Counted from the stretch's first letter, positions 1-8,029 are shown. The stretch is DNA of 21,894 nt from JAOADN01 sp046155885 (GCA_046155885.1 JBJXFU010000134.1:1-21894), one strand, 5' to 3'. Program-made: numbers and translations. Notes: generated from the letters alone by a model not told the origin.

Positions 1-1
1 G

Positions 2-145
2 CGCTACGTCCACCTCTACAACAGCCAGCTCCCGCAATCCGTCCTGAAAGGGAGAACCCCAATCGACGCTCTCAAGGACTGGCAACGTCAAAAGCCGGAC
101 CTGTTCAGGAAGCGCGTCTACAATCACGCGGGATGTGACACTTAG
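2..145 (+). CDS. IS481-family transposase, C-terminal end (5' part outside window)
   Basis: An open frame runs in from the window edge and stops at a TAG ending at 145. The 47 visible residues begin RYVHLYNSQLPQ and continue with GRTPIDALKDWQ and PDLFRKRVYN. This is the typical end of an rve/DDE integrase core of the IS481/IS3 type: the segment after the catalytic Glu, with the YN...P...L..RTP.ALK pattern. The catalytic residues lie outside the window, so activity cannot be judged. I could not fix the terminal inverted repeat downstream of the stop. The gene sits at the edge of a cluster of other mobile-DNA remnants. Confidence 0.7.
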   Translation, partial: RYVHLYNSQLPQSVLKGRTPIDALKDWQRQKPDLFRKRVYNHAGCDT

Positions 146-425
146 GTCATATGGTGACGGTAACCCATAACTATCAATTCGGGCCTGGTTTCTGGATTTC
201 TCTACCTTCTTCATCTTCCCAGAGCATGGAACGATAGTCAGGTCGGTATGGCCTTCACAGATATCACGATCGAGAACTTCAACTGGTTTCATGAACCAAC
301 CCCCAACCTCTGTGATTCGCCTTTGGTCGACGTTCCGTGCCAGGATATCTACCAACGACGCTAGCTTTGCACACTAACTGCTTGGTCAGCAACGTTGTTA
401 GCTGATTCTCTGATTGGTACTTCTG

Positions 426-786
426 ATGCCTAGCCCCCCGCCATCCATCCTCGCCGCGCTACACCCTCGTCTCTTGGCGTTTCCCGCCATCTTCCTGCGG
501 GGCGACCTGCTGCCGGAACGTGTGCTCACTACCTCCCTCCTAATTCTTTGCGATGGCGAACCGGTGGAGCCGGAGGTCATGCTGTCGCCTCTGCGCCGTT
601 ATTAGCACTGGGCCGAATTTGAGGTGGTCATACAGGGCGCGGCGCGCGACGCCGCCTTTGACGCCATCTGCGTCAGCATCGGCGCGACGACTACTGCCGA
701 CTGCACGCTGGGCTGGCCCTGTGACCCGATTGAGGCGGAAGCGTCAAGTCTGGTCAATCAAGCACTGATCAACGCCCCAACCCTAG
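426..786 (+). pseudogene. decayed phage tail gene ('acyl-CoA transferase'-type tail protein of alphaproteobacterial prophages)
   Basis: One reading frame from the ATG at 426 gives a protein-like sequence with GDLLPERVLTTSLLIL, DGEPVEPEVMLSPLRRY, then a TAG at 603-605. It continues in the same frame with HWAEFEVVIQGAARDAAFDAI and a TADCTLGWPCD segment. The pattern LPERV..LLILRDG.PGEPEV.LSPLR....HRAE.EV.VQG..RDAAFDA...IGA...AD.TLGG is what I remember of a small tail-module protein found in Rhodobacterales and Rhizobiales prophages, usually annotated 'acyl-CoA transferase'. The amber codon and the loss of similarity near 770 to 790, where the relaxase 3' end begins on the other strand, argue for a dead, truncated gene. 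No other phage gene is visible beside it. Assignment is from memory of the family. Confidence 0.55.
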
Positions 787-2865
787 GTTCCGGCCGAACG
801 ACCAGTTGATGCCACCGCCGCGCATCGGGATTCCGGAAACCGTCTGGCCACGCCGCTTATCGAGCGCGTTGTTCCAAGGAACGAGGCTGAACCCCAGACC
901 ATCTTCAATCATGGCGAACCGTCCGCTTGCGAGCTGCGCCTGGCCGACGAGCGTGCCTGATACCGACTCACCGGTCACGGCGGGTCGCCAATCCAGCCCG
1001 CGTTCCACGGCGAACTTCATTCCCTCTCGGTTGATCTCGGCCTGCTCCAGTTGGGCAATCACATCCTTCGGCGCGCGGAACTCGCCGCCGCCGAGGTCGC
1101 GGACATAGCCCATGTCGGCAAGCGCCCGCTTACGGCTTTCCCAGGCAGCGCGCATGTCGCCGCCAAAGCCCGTATGCGGCACGGTCTCACGCCCGCCGTC
1201 GAGCATGGTTCTGTCCAGCCATGTCGCACCCTCGTGATGGACCTGCCGGTCGAGCGAAAGGTGCGACAACTCGTCAATACGCAGGCTGGTGCCGAACCGC
1301 AGGCGGTCATGGGCGAGGCCCCGTTCGGGCAGGTCGGCGGGAACAGCCCAGCGTTCGGCATCGATACGCTCGACGATCCCGGCACGGCGCAGCGCCTCCA
1401 GCCGCCTCACATGGCTGCGGACATAGTCGTCGGGGTCGACGTGACCGAGCCGCGCCAGCACCAGTTCACGCATCGTCGCTGGGCTGTAGATGCCCTGCGC
1501 GTCGGTCGCGGCAAGGATGTTGCGGTCGGCGGAGCGCGGGCTGCTCGGCGGTGGTTCAACGGCGACGATGCTGCCGCGCCGGATGTTATCGACCGTGGCC
1601 GACGGAACCTGGACATGATGAACGCGCCCGTCAATGCCATCGATGGTCAGGGCGATGCGTTCGCCCAGCTCGTCACTGCCCAATCCCTTGCCAACCACGC
1701 GCCCGACAATCTCTTCGGCTGGTCTGGTTCCGTGCAATGCATAGCTGGAAAGCTGCCGGTGCCCGGCCACCCCGTCCCGCTCCAACGCCTGGTGCATCGT
1801 CTTGATGATGTCGCCGCGCGTGCCAAGGTCGCGCAGCACGCGCTCGGCGCGGGGCGAGATGGTCCAGATGCCCGGCGTCTGTTCGGTCGCCAGTCCCATG
1901 CGTTCCAGAATGCGGGCACGGGCGATCAGAAGGGCACGGTTCTGACGGAAGGTGTCGCGCATGTCCTTGTCCGGACGCAGGTCGGCGAATTCGTTGTTGG
2001 CGTGCTGTTCGGCGATCAGCATGCGGTCGAGCCGGGTGAAGCGTTCGGCGTCGACCTCGCTGGCAAGCTGGCGGCTGACGTCCTGCTCGGTCTGGCGGCC
2101 GAGTTCCAGCGTAACGATCTCGCTGGCTCGTTCGCGGATACCATGGGCGATGTAGTCCCCGGCGATGTTGAGCATCTTGCCGTCGTCGGTCACGCCGCGC
2201 AGCAGGATGTGGGTGTGGGGATGTCCGGTGTTGTGGTGATCGACTGCGATCCAGTCGAGCTTCGTGCAAAGGTCGGCTTCCATCTGCGCCATCAGGTCAC
2301 GCGTGGTCTGTCGAACGTCGGACAGTTCCACGCCTTCTTCGGCTGAGACGATGAAGCGGAATTGGTGGCGGTCCTCCCGGCCCCTGTCGAGGAAGGCGGG
2401 ACCATCCGCCACGTCCTGGTCGGCAGAGTAGACCTGCCCCTTCTCGCGATCACGGGTGACGCTATCGCGTTCCAGATAGCGCAGATGGGCGTCAATCGCC
2501 TGACCGCTGGCGAACTGCCGTCCGCGTGCCGCACCGCGCTGCGGGTTGAGCTTCACGATCCGCGCCTTCACCGCCACCCGCCGCGCGCGGGTGCGGACAC
2601 CACCCGCGTCCCGGCTCCACCCGTTCCGGCCCTTCAACCCCGCCGCAACCTGCGCGCCCCGCCCCCGCGAGTTGCACCGCCCACTTCCCTTCCCGGCCGC
2701 TTCCGGGCGGTAAGGGCCATACCCCGCCCGGTGCATGGCTTGCTGCACTTCCCCCACAAAGGTCTTGGATCGCGCCCGGACGGGGCGAGGGGCATGAGCC
2801 GTCTGTCGGCCCGTGTCCCGGACCTTGCCGGGCCGGATGCGGAACTCTGTCTCGTCACTCTTCAT
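769..2865 (-). CDS. VirD2-like relaxase/mobilization nuclease with DUF3363-type C-terminus
   Basis: A 698-residue protein, normal length for this family. The reading frame is open further upstream, but I chose the ATG at 2865 because MKSDETEFRIRPGKVRDTG is the usual N-terminus (FRIRPGK/R) of these relaxases. Relaxase features: a candidate catalytic tyrosine in LRYLERDSV (about residue 130) and the metal-binding motif DHHNTGHPHTHILLRG (about 209 to 224). The C-terminal half (about 300 to 698) is the DUF3363-like region and ends FGRNLGLGR, close to the usual FGR.RGLGL end, so the gene looks complete. It should nick oriT and lead a single strand during conjugation or mobilization of an ICE, IME or plasmid. 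No coupling protein, transfer (mating) genes or integrase is visible, so it is probably an orphan remnant or belongs to a mobilizable island extending beyond the window. Confidence 0.88.
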   Translation of the reverse strand: MKSDETEFRIRPGKVRDTGRQTAHAPRPVRARSKTFVGEVQQAMHRAGYGPYRPEAAGKGSGRCNSRGRGAQVAAGLKGRNGWSRDAGGVRTRARRVAVKARIVKLNPQRGAARGRQFASGQAIDAHLRYLERDSVTRDREKGQVYSADQDVADGPAFLDRGREDRHQFRFIVSAEEGVELSDVRQTTRDLMAQMEADLCTKLDWIAVDHHNTGHPHTHILLRGVTDDGKMLNIAGDYIAHGIRERASEIVTLELGRQTEQDVSRQLASEVDAERFTRLDRMLIAEQHANNEFADLRPDKDMRDTFRQNRALLIARARILERMGLATEQTPGIWTISPRAERVLRDLGTRGDIIKTMHQALERDGVAGHRQLSSYALHGTRPAEEIVGRVVGKGLGSDELGERIALTIDGIDGRVHHVQVPSATVDNIRRGSIVAVEPPPSSPRSADRNILAATDAQGIYSPATMRELVLARLGHVDPDDYVRSHVRRLEALRRAGIVERIDAERWAVPADLPERGLAHDRLRFGTSLRIDELSHLSLDRQVHHEGATWLDRTMLDGGRETVPHTGFGGDMRAAWESRKRALADMGYVRDLGGGEFRAPKDVIAQLEQAEINREGMKFAVERGLDWRPAVTGESVSGTLVGQAQLASGRFAMIEDGLGFSLVPWNNALDKRRGQTVSGIPMRGGGINWSFGRNLGLGR

Positions 2866-3235
2866 GACGCGACGATCAGGGGCCGAAATCAGGGATGCAA
2901 GGGCGCAAAATGTGGCGGCGGGCTGCATCGCGCAAATACTGACGAACGGCTGAAAACGGCGGCTCCGCATTCGCCGCACCTCGCAGAGCGTGCCACTCGG
3001 AGCATTGAAAACAAAAGAGAAATTGGCAATCCCGCCACCCATGCACCTCACGGACTGGGAAGCGAGGTGACAAAAAACAATGTGCAGACAAACACTTGGA
3101 ACCACGTTCCAACAGCGAGGAATCTCGCTTTATCTTGCCATCACCTGTTCCCGTCACCTGTCCTCGTTCCCGTCGCGTCCGCTCAAATCCCAGATGAACG
3201 GCAAGGACCAAACGCGAACCGTCAGTAGGGTTGAT
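2866..3235. other. intergenic region upstream of the relaxase
   Basis: There is no convincing gene in these 370 bases. The relaxase frame is open through part of it, but the translation there is unlike the family. It holds the inverted and direct repeats listed separately, and must contain the relaxase promoter and the 3' end region of the AIPR gene transcript. Confidence 0.6.
3096..3174. other. candidate oriT / operator cluster
   Basis: Four repeat structures sit close together. (1) A palindrome TTGGAAC-CAC-GTTCCAA at 3096-3112. (2) A hairpin AGCGAG-GAAT-CTCGCT at 3114-3129. (3) Directly after it TTATCTTGCC (3130-3139), one base away from the MOBP nic consensus TATCCTG|C. (4) Direct repeats: TCACCTGT at 3141-3148 and 3154-3161, and GTTCCCGTC at 3147-3155 and 3166-3174. 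An inverted repeat just before a nic-like site, located 5' of a VirD2-type relaxase, is the usual oriT layout. The repeats are visible; the oriT role is inferred. Confidence 0.4.
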
Positions 3236-5242
3236 TCACGCGGAGCGTTCCACGAATCCTTCTTCCGTCAGGCGTTCGAGAACCGATACCGCCTGCTGGC
3301 ACTGGAACTCGGTCGGAATCTTCTTGGGATAACTCGAACAAATCTCGAGGGTCTTTGCTTCACGCTCGGATAGCTTGCGGTTGGCCCGGCCCCACAAGAG
3401 CAAGTCCGCCCAGAAAGCCGCTCCGGCAGTCGTCACCTTGATCTGCGCCTCGATGCCCGAAACCATCGTCCGGTCCGCTCTGGCCTGGCGAACCTCCGCG
3501 CGAGCTTGATCCGGCTCGATGAGACAACTGTCGAAATCATCGTCGTAAATGAGCGTCGTACCTCTCACCTCGGCCCAACATGCCTGCTTCTTGGCCCATT
3601 CGCTCATATTGCGAACGCCCGAAGGAGGGGAGACGATCACTTGTGCTGATGTCGCGGCGGCGATCAGCAAGGCTCGCATGAGAGGTTCAGGCACGGTTTG
3701 TCTGCGCCAGACCATATCCAGATCAAGCACTTGTCTGTCTGATGCAGACGCATCGTGAAAGACCTTTGCCATCGAATAAGTCACGATGTTTGCTCGGTAA
3801 CCGCCTTCATACCACTGCTGTTTGGGCACGGCCGTTTCAAGAGCCTTGAACATGATCGCTTTTGCAATCAGGCGTTTGTACCAGGTCTCATCGAACTTTG
3901 CGTCGCTTTTCTCCCACGCTTCGCCAGTGGCTTTTGCAAAGGCTGCGAAATTCTTCTGTGCGCCTGTTGAGACAACATGTGGCTGCCCGGCAGCCGAATG
4001 CTCGAACTTGGCGAGGTCTGTTTTCGAGAAGAGCTGCGACTTCGGGTTCTCGAGTTCGAACTTCTTTCGTTGGGCTTCTGTCCGTTTGGTCCGCTCGTCG
4101 AGGTACTGCCCGCGCGCGCGTTCGTAGAACCATTTGGTCTCGAACCGGCTGCCCTCGGCCTTCGGCGCAATCACCCTGCGAGAGAAGTCCTGCATCCGCA
4201 CATGGAAAGGGTGATTGGAGAAAAAGTCGGCAGCGTTCACCTTGTTCTGCGTGTTGGCGTATTCCGAAATCTTCGGCACGATGTCTTCGGACTGGTCGCG
4301 CGGCACGACGGTCAGTTTCATCTGGATGAACACGTCTTTCAGGTTTTCCTTCGAGGTCTTCAACGCCGCGTGAACGGAACCAGTGGTCTGTCCGCCGTTC
4401 ACGATCTGCAGGTTGGTTACTGTAGTGATCCGAAGGCCATCCGGACCTTCCGCGACATCGACCGAGTCGGCGGTGGCCGAGATGCCGTTGTTGTATGAGA
4501 AGAACAGATCGGGGGTATCCCGGATGGTGCGTGCAATCCCCTTGTTTGTGGCGGCGCGGGCCTGAAGGAAGCTGCGCACATTCGCCTCTAGCAGACGCGC
4601 GCCCCACTTGTCGTAGATGGCCGCGAGCTGCGGGCCTGGAATGACTGCCAAGTAGCTTTCCAGCTTCTCTGATGCGCGTGACGCCTTCAGTGCTGGTAGT
4701 GCCCCGCCAAACTCGCCTGCGAAGTCGATGGTCCGGTCTTCGGAGGCTTGGCCGGTGCTATCCCATTTCTCCAAGCGCGCGAGGTCCCAGACGTTGCGCG
4801 TCACGGGAATTCCGTCGAGCACCCCTGCAGAATCTGCATCCGAGCGGCCGTTGTACGCGCGGTTGGAAACCACGATCAGCTTGATCTTGGAAACTTGCGA
4901 CCATGTCGAAATGATCAGGTCGGAGACTTGAAAACCGGGGCTGATTTCGTTCAGGCCGTCCCGGAAAGCGATGGTCCTTGCGTTCTGAAGATACCGAACC
5001 AGAGGATTGAAGAGCTTGGGAAGCTCTTCTTTGTTGAAGGTCTGCACGGCCTCAGTTTCCTGAAAGTCGCAGACTATCAGGCTCAGAACGCCTTGGGCAT
5101 CTCGCGGGTCGCCTCCACAACCATCAATTCTTAGCCGCTGCCCGCCCTCGCCGGATTGAAAGAACGCCCGGTCTGCTGTCTCAAGTTCTCCAGCTTCGGT
5201 TAGCCGATCTTTGACCCTTTCGAAGAACGCTTCGACCGTCAT
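3236..5242 (-). CDS. AIPR family protein (abortive phage infection type), probably 5'-truncated
   Basis: About 668 residues. The AIPR hallmarks are clear (numbered from the GTG 12 bases upstream): ANVRSFLQ...TNKGIARTI (about 224 to 244), FFSYNNGISATAD (about 251 to 263) and LQIVNGGQTTGSVH (about 282 to 295). AIPR proteins are linked to abortive phage infection in Gram-positive phage defence; their biochemistry is poorly known. Family members usually have some 25 to 40 residues before the block matching FFERVKDRLTEAGELE, whereas here that block starts at residue 3. The missing part would fall exactly where the IS21 remnant begins, so I infer truncation. The ATG at 5242 overlaps the TGA of the truncated istA frame as ATGA; a GTG at 5254 is the alternative start. 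Neither has a good Shine-Dalgarno. The body of the gene is intact. Confidence 0.82.
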   Translation of the reverse strand: MTVEAFFERVKDRLTEAGELETADRAFFQSGEGGQRLRIDGCGGDPRDAQGVLSLIVCDFQETEAVQTFNKEELPKLFNPLVRYLQNARTIAFRDGLNEISPGFQVSDLIISTWSQVSKIKLIVVSNRAYNGRSDADSAGVLDGIPVTRNVWDLARLEKWDSTGQASEDRTIDFAGEFGGALPALKASRASEKLESYLAVIPGPQLAAIYDKWGARLLEANVRSFLQARAATNKGIARTIRDTPDLFFSYNNGISATADSVDVAEGPDGLRITTVTNLQIVNGGQTTGSVHAALKTSKENLKDVFIQMKLTVVPRDQSEDIVPKISEYANTQNKVNAADFFSNHPFHVRMQDFSRRVIAPKAEGSRFETKWFYERARGQYLDERTKRTEAQRKKFELENPKSQLFSKTDLAKFEHSAAGQPHVVSTGAQKNFAAFAKATGEAWEKSDAKFDETWYKRLIAKAIMFKALETAVPKQQWYEGGYRANIVTYSMAKVFHDASASDRQVLDLDMVWRRQTVPEPLMRALLIAAATSAQVIVSPPSGVRNMSEWAKKQACWAEVRGTTLIYDDDFDSCLIEPDQARAEVRQARADRTMVSGIEAQIKVTTAGAAFWADLLLWGRANRKLSEREAKTLEICSSYPKKIPTEFQCQQAVSVLERLTEEGFVERSA

Positions 5243-5709
5243 GATGCCGGACACATCAGCGTCGTATCGGACACCCCCGAGATCAGGATGACCTCATGAC
5301 TCCAGTCGAACTGGTAAGCCTCGCCGGGCGCATAGTAGAGCGGCACATAGGCCTCGGCCGTCGCAGCCCCCCGGTTCAGCGACCAGGTCTTGGCGAACCG
5401 GCGCACTGCATCATAGCCACCCTCGTAACCCAGGCCCCGAAGCTCCTCGAAGATCCGGATCAGCGTCAGCCTTTCCCGGGAGGGTTTTCCCGCATTGGCC
5501 GACAGGAACTGTTCCAACTGCCCCTGCCAAAGCCCGATACGCGGCATCGGCTGCCGCTCGCGCTCATAGGTGAAATCCGTCTCGTCCGTCCGCAGGATCT
5601 TCCGGACAGTGTTCCGTGACACGTGCATCTCCCGCACGATCCTCTTCACCGACCACTTCTGAACGTAGAAGGCCCGCCGGACCCGCGCGATCGTATCCAC
5701 CCGCTTCAA
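5239..5709 (-). pseudogene. istA: IS21-family transposase IstA, N-terminal third only
   Basis: The TTG at 5709 is preceded by GGAGG five bases upstream and is the likely start. The protein has an N-terminal helix-turn-helix (WSVKRIVREMHVSRNTVRKIL, about 19 to 39). It then has the RERLTLIRIFEELRGLGYEG and GYDAVRRF blocks and ends in APGEAYQFDWSHEVILISGV, which contains the first catalytic Asp (about 135). Similarity to IstA stops after this, near 5272. Ten unrelated residues follow before a TGA at 5239. IstA is normally about 500 residues and is followed by the istB ATPase gene, which is absent. The remnant cannot transpose by itself. Confidence 0.85.
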
Positions 5710-5820
5710 CTCCCCCTCCGTCCGCTGCCCCGCAACGAACGGTCTGCCGGATCAGCAGGGGGGTCAAAATTGGACGCCAATCACCCCGCCTAGGGGGTCA
5801 AAATTGCATGCCGAATTACA
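5272..5820 (-). mobile_element. IS21-family element, left-end remnant
   Basis: The element reads leftward from 5820: the complement begins TGTAATTCGGCATGCAATTT, starting with the TG expected for IS21 ends. Next come two copies of a terminal repeat and then istA. The other side is lost inside istA near 5272, where AIPR-linked sequence begins. Just left of the break a CGGACAC heptamer occurs twice, at 5248-5254 and 5268-5274. Its origin is unclear. An RHS-like reading frame begins immediately outside the intact end (5821), so the IS appears to have inserted into that gene. Confidence 0.75.
5759..5806. repeat. IS21 terminal direct repeats
   Basis: GGGGGTCAAAATTG occurs at 5759-5772 and again at 5793-5806, 34 bp apart. 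Multiple short repeats near the tips are characteristic of IS21-family ends, where they are thought to bind IstA. Confidence 0.75.
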
Positions 5821-6060
5821 CAGTACCGCTACACGAGCATCGGCAAGCTGGCCGGGGACACGACCGCGACGACCGATCCGAAGTATCCGGCGCTCTTCGG
5901 CCGGCAGTGGCATCTGACCGAAATCCGCGACACGCAGGCGACGCCGAACATCGTCACCATCACCTATGCCTTCGACACCGCCGTGGACGGTCTGGCGCAT
6001 CGCCCGGCCGACATCTCCTATGCCGGCTACAGCGTGAAGTTCTTCTACACGACGCAGGTC
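5821..6060 (+). pseudogene. RHS / SpvB-like toxin gene fragment
   Basis: One open frame of 80 codons starts directly at the IS21 tip. It includes YRYTSIGKLAGDTTAT, FGRQWHLTEIRDTQATPNIV, TITYAFDTAVDGLAHRPADI and SYAGYSVKFFYTTQ. The order YxYTSIG - W.LTEIRDT..N.VT.TYAF - ISYAGY.V.F.Y is typical of the beta-strand repeats in SpvB/TcB-like and RHS proteins. There is no start codon of its own. The right side is cut near 6060, where a minus-strand gene remnant begins. These families form shells around toxic C-terminal domains; only a piece of the shell region survives here. Confidence 0.55.
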
Positions 6061-6760
6061 AGCCCGAGGCACCGAACTCTCGCCATGCCGTCCGGCAGTC
6101 CAAGAGAAGCTGCCGTTGCGGCCGACCCATCAGCACCCAGATGCGATTGAAGTCGTCATCGCGCGACTGACGAAAGCTCGGCGGCATTAACTGGTTCAGG
6201 ATGAGTGCGTGCATCCGCGCGCCGCCCAGTCGCGGACGGTCCCGCATCGGCACACCATCGAGCGCGTCCTCCATCGCCTGCTTCAGGTAAAGACAGTCGC
6301 GGAAATCGGCGATCTTCTTGCAGAACTGCCACTCGGGTTCCGAGAGCGGTCCAAGGAATTGCGGGCCGGTCTCCCAGTCGATCTTGATGTCGTTCGGATG
6401 GGGAATGACCTTCGGCGCAGGCGCTCCTGCGGCCCGGGCTTGGTCCAGCACCCGTTGCTGATGGGCCTTGACCTCGCTCCAGAAATGACACTCCGCCTCG
6501 ACATACGTGCGGCACACCTCCGCGGCCTCGTCTGCCCGGCGCAGGTAGTCACGCTGTGCAAGCGGACTGCCCGAAGCTCCGGTCTAAAACTGCTTGACCA
6601 GCATGATCTCATAGTTCGTCCGCTTTTCTGTCGAACCGCCGGTCTTGACCGTGCGTTGTTCCCTAGCGAACGCGTGGGTCTGTTTGCGCTCTTCGGTATA
6701 GGGCAAAGGCGGGGTGTCGGGACGAGATCCGGCGTTGCCGGGTTTCTTGGTGCCTGCCAT
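6059..6760 (-). pseudogene. hypothetical protein gene interrupted by an amber codon and cut at its 3' end
   Basis: One frame reads MAGTKKPGNAGSRPD, LPYTEERKQTHAFAREQ, RTNYEIMLVKQF, TAG (6584-6586), then TGASGSPLAQRDYLRRADEA, CHFWSEVKAHQQRVLDQA, FNRIWVLMGRPQRQLLLD and AWREFGASG. Protein-like sequence on both sides in the same frame, with charged helical segments, indicates one gene where a sense codon (probably CAG) became TAG. The ATG at 6760 (or 6769) is a likely start. The distal part, from a GTG at 6517, is still a 152-codon open frame. The stop at 6059 falls at the junction with the RHS fragment, so the natural C-terminus is probably lost. I do not recognise the function. A weak likeness to DUF5681-type proteins is only an impression. 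Confidence 0.5.
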
Positions 6761-7219
6761 GGTTGGCATTTCCGAGTTGCGTTGTTGATGTCGCGCGGCC
6801 TGCGCGCCCGAGCAGAAAGGTCGTCAAAGGCGTCGAGGGGTTTCCTGGCAGCGGAAACCGTCCGACCCGCATCACGGGGAGGGAGCTTGGAGCCTTGGGC
6901 GAACCGTCCGGCGATGAGACCCGCGTGTAGACCCCGCGTCCGTCACCTACGCCCTTACGTCCCTTTGTCCCTTCGATCGGCTGGGCCGTTCCGACGCGGC
7001 GCCTTCAATGACACGTGCGCGACGTAAAGACCGCCGATCCATCATTTCTTTTTTCGCGTACTCCTTCCGCAGCGCCCAAGCACGGGCAGGACCATGAGCG
7101 AAAGTGTGTCGGCCATGACCGACGTCAGCAAAGGAACTCAAAGCCTTAGGCGAAGAATTTTTGGAGCGGATCAGGCTGCGTGACGGGCGCGGCGACCGGT
7201 CTTGAACGCTCGACGTTTA

Positions 7220-7239
7220 ACCGCCCATTTAAGGGCGGT
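7220..7239. repeat. short perfect inverted repeat
   Basis: ACCGCCC-ATTTAA-GGGCGGT, 7-bp arms around an AT-only 6-bp centre. No T-tract follows on either strand, so an intrinsic terminator is unlikely. A regulator-binding site or cruciform is possible. Confidence 0.45.
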
Positions 7240-7739
7240 GTCAATGACCCCTTTAAAAAGTTCGATGCGTTGAAACCGACATTTGTGTCGCTCTTGAACT
7301 GATGCACCGAAGGCACAGCGATGGCAAATAAGGATGCAATCCTTGCGTCTCCACCCCGAACTCTGCCGCGCCTATCCGTCTATGCGGGGTCATCATCCCA
7401 AGGACGGCGTCGGCGTGAGGTGGGGCGCCCGATATCCCTGAGTGGACCTCGCCCGGAAGGCCACGCGCGTGGTCGCAGGGTCCCGGTGGACTCGCGTCCG
7501 ATGCCAACGACGCGCGAGAGTGGTCCGTAGTTTCGGGCAGCTTTCAAAGGCGATGCCGTCGCGCAAAAGAGGCGCGCGGGCGGGGAAGGCGCTGGCGTCA
7601 TGTCGCGGCAACCCGTTTCGAGGCGGGCGCAGCATTGCGTTGGATGTCGGCAAACGACGCCGCGTTCGTCGCCGCATCCGTCCGCCTTCACGCCAACGCC
7701 GTCGCAATCACAGCAAACGCACCCGGGATGAACACACTC

Positions 7740-7802
7740 CCGTCCGGCTTCATGACAATCCCGTCCGGCTTGAAAGCAATCCGATCCGGTTTCATGACAG
7801 TA
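7740..7802. repeat. three 21-bp tandem repeats
   Basis: Units at 7740-7760, 7761-7781 and 7782-7802 share the core CCG(T/A)CCGG(C/T)TT, followed by CATGACA or GAAAGCA. On the minus strand one frame reads a heptad of the form MKPDGIV / FKPDGIA, so the array could be left over from a repetitive coding sequence. That frame stops soon after and is not a convincing gene. Confidence 0.6.
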
Positions 7803-7879
7803 TTTTGGGGCCGTAAGCAGCATGGAAACCGGCACAGAACTCGGGCGTTCGAACTCACATAGTCTTATAACTCATTGAA

Positions 7880-8029
7880 TTAAAGACACCTTGTCTTCCT
7901 GGCTCGGACAGAGACGAGTTCGCATTCGTCTGACAACTTCGCCAGCCACTCCTCGCCCTCCGCCTCGCGCCGGTACGATCGCACTCCGGTCGGCCGCGCC
8001 CGCCGGAAACCTGCCGATTGTCCGATCAT
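7880..8029 (-). CDS. possible small protein, unknown
   Basis: An ATG at 8029 opens a 49-codon frame ending in TAA. The product is basic and hydrophilic, with the stretch SYRREAEGEEWLAKLSDECE. It has no recognisable domain and no clear Shine-Dalgarno. It is listed because the amino-acid composition looks more protein-like than its neighbours. It may be chance. Confidence 0.2.
   Translation of the reverse strand: MIGQSAGFRRARPTGVRSYRREAEGEEWLAKLSDECELVSVRARKTRCL

Noticed and set aside
1..376. A minus-strand open frame (including MKPVEVLDRD) running from about 376 through the IS481 3' end and out of the window
   Set aside because: The part over the IS481 coding sequence is an antisense shadow, there is no ribosome binding site before the ATG at 292, and no family is recognisable.
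1051..2346. A 431-codon plus-strand open frame across the relaxase gene
   Set aside because: It is antisense to clearly conserved relaxase motifs; in GC-rich genes, long antisense open frames are expected.
2866..3105. Relaxase start at 3105 giving a 778-residue protein
   Set aside because: The first 80 residues are unlike the family, and the region contains the repeat cluster. The ATG at 2865 gives the known FRIRPGK N-terminus.
5248..5274. The right-hand end of the IS21 element
   Set aside because: The sequence does not match the reverse complement of the intact left end (no CAAAATTG repeats), so the duplicated CGGACAC is left unexplained.
7740..7802. CRISPR array
   Set aside because: The units are directly adjacent with no unique spacers and only 21 bp long, and there are no cas genes.
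7846..7862. GTTCGAACTC, resembling a tRNA T-loop
   Set aside because: No acceptor stem, D-arm or anticodon arm can be built around it.
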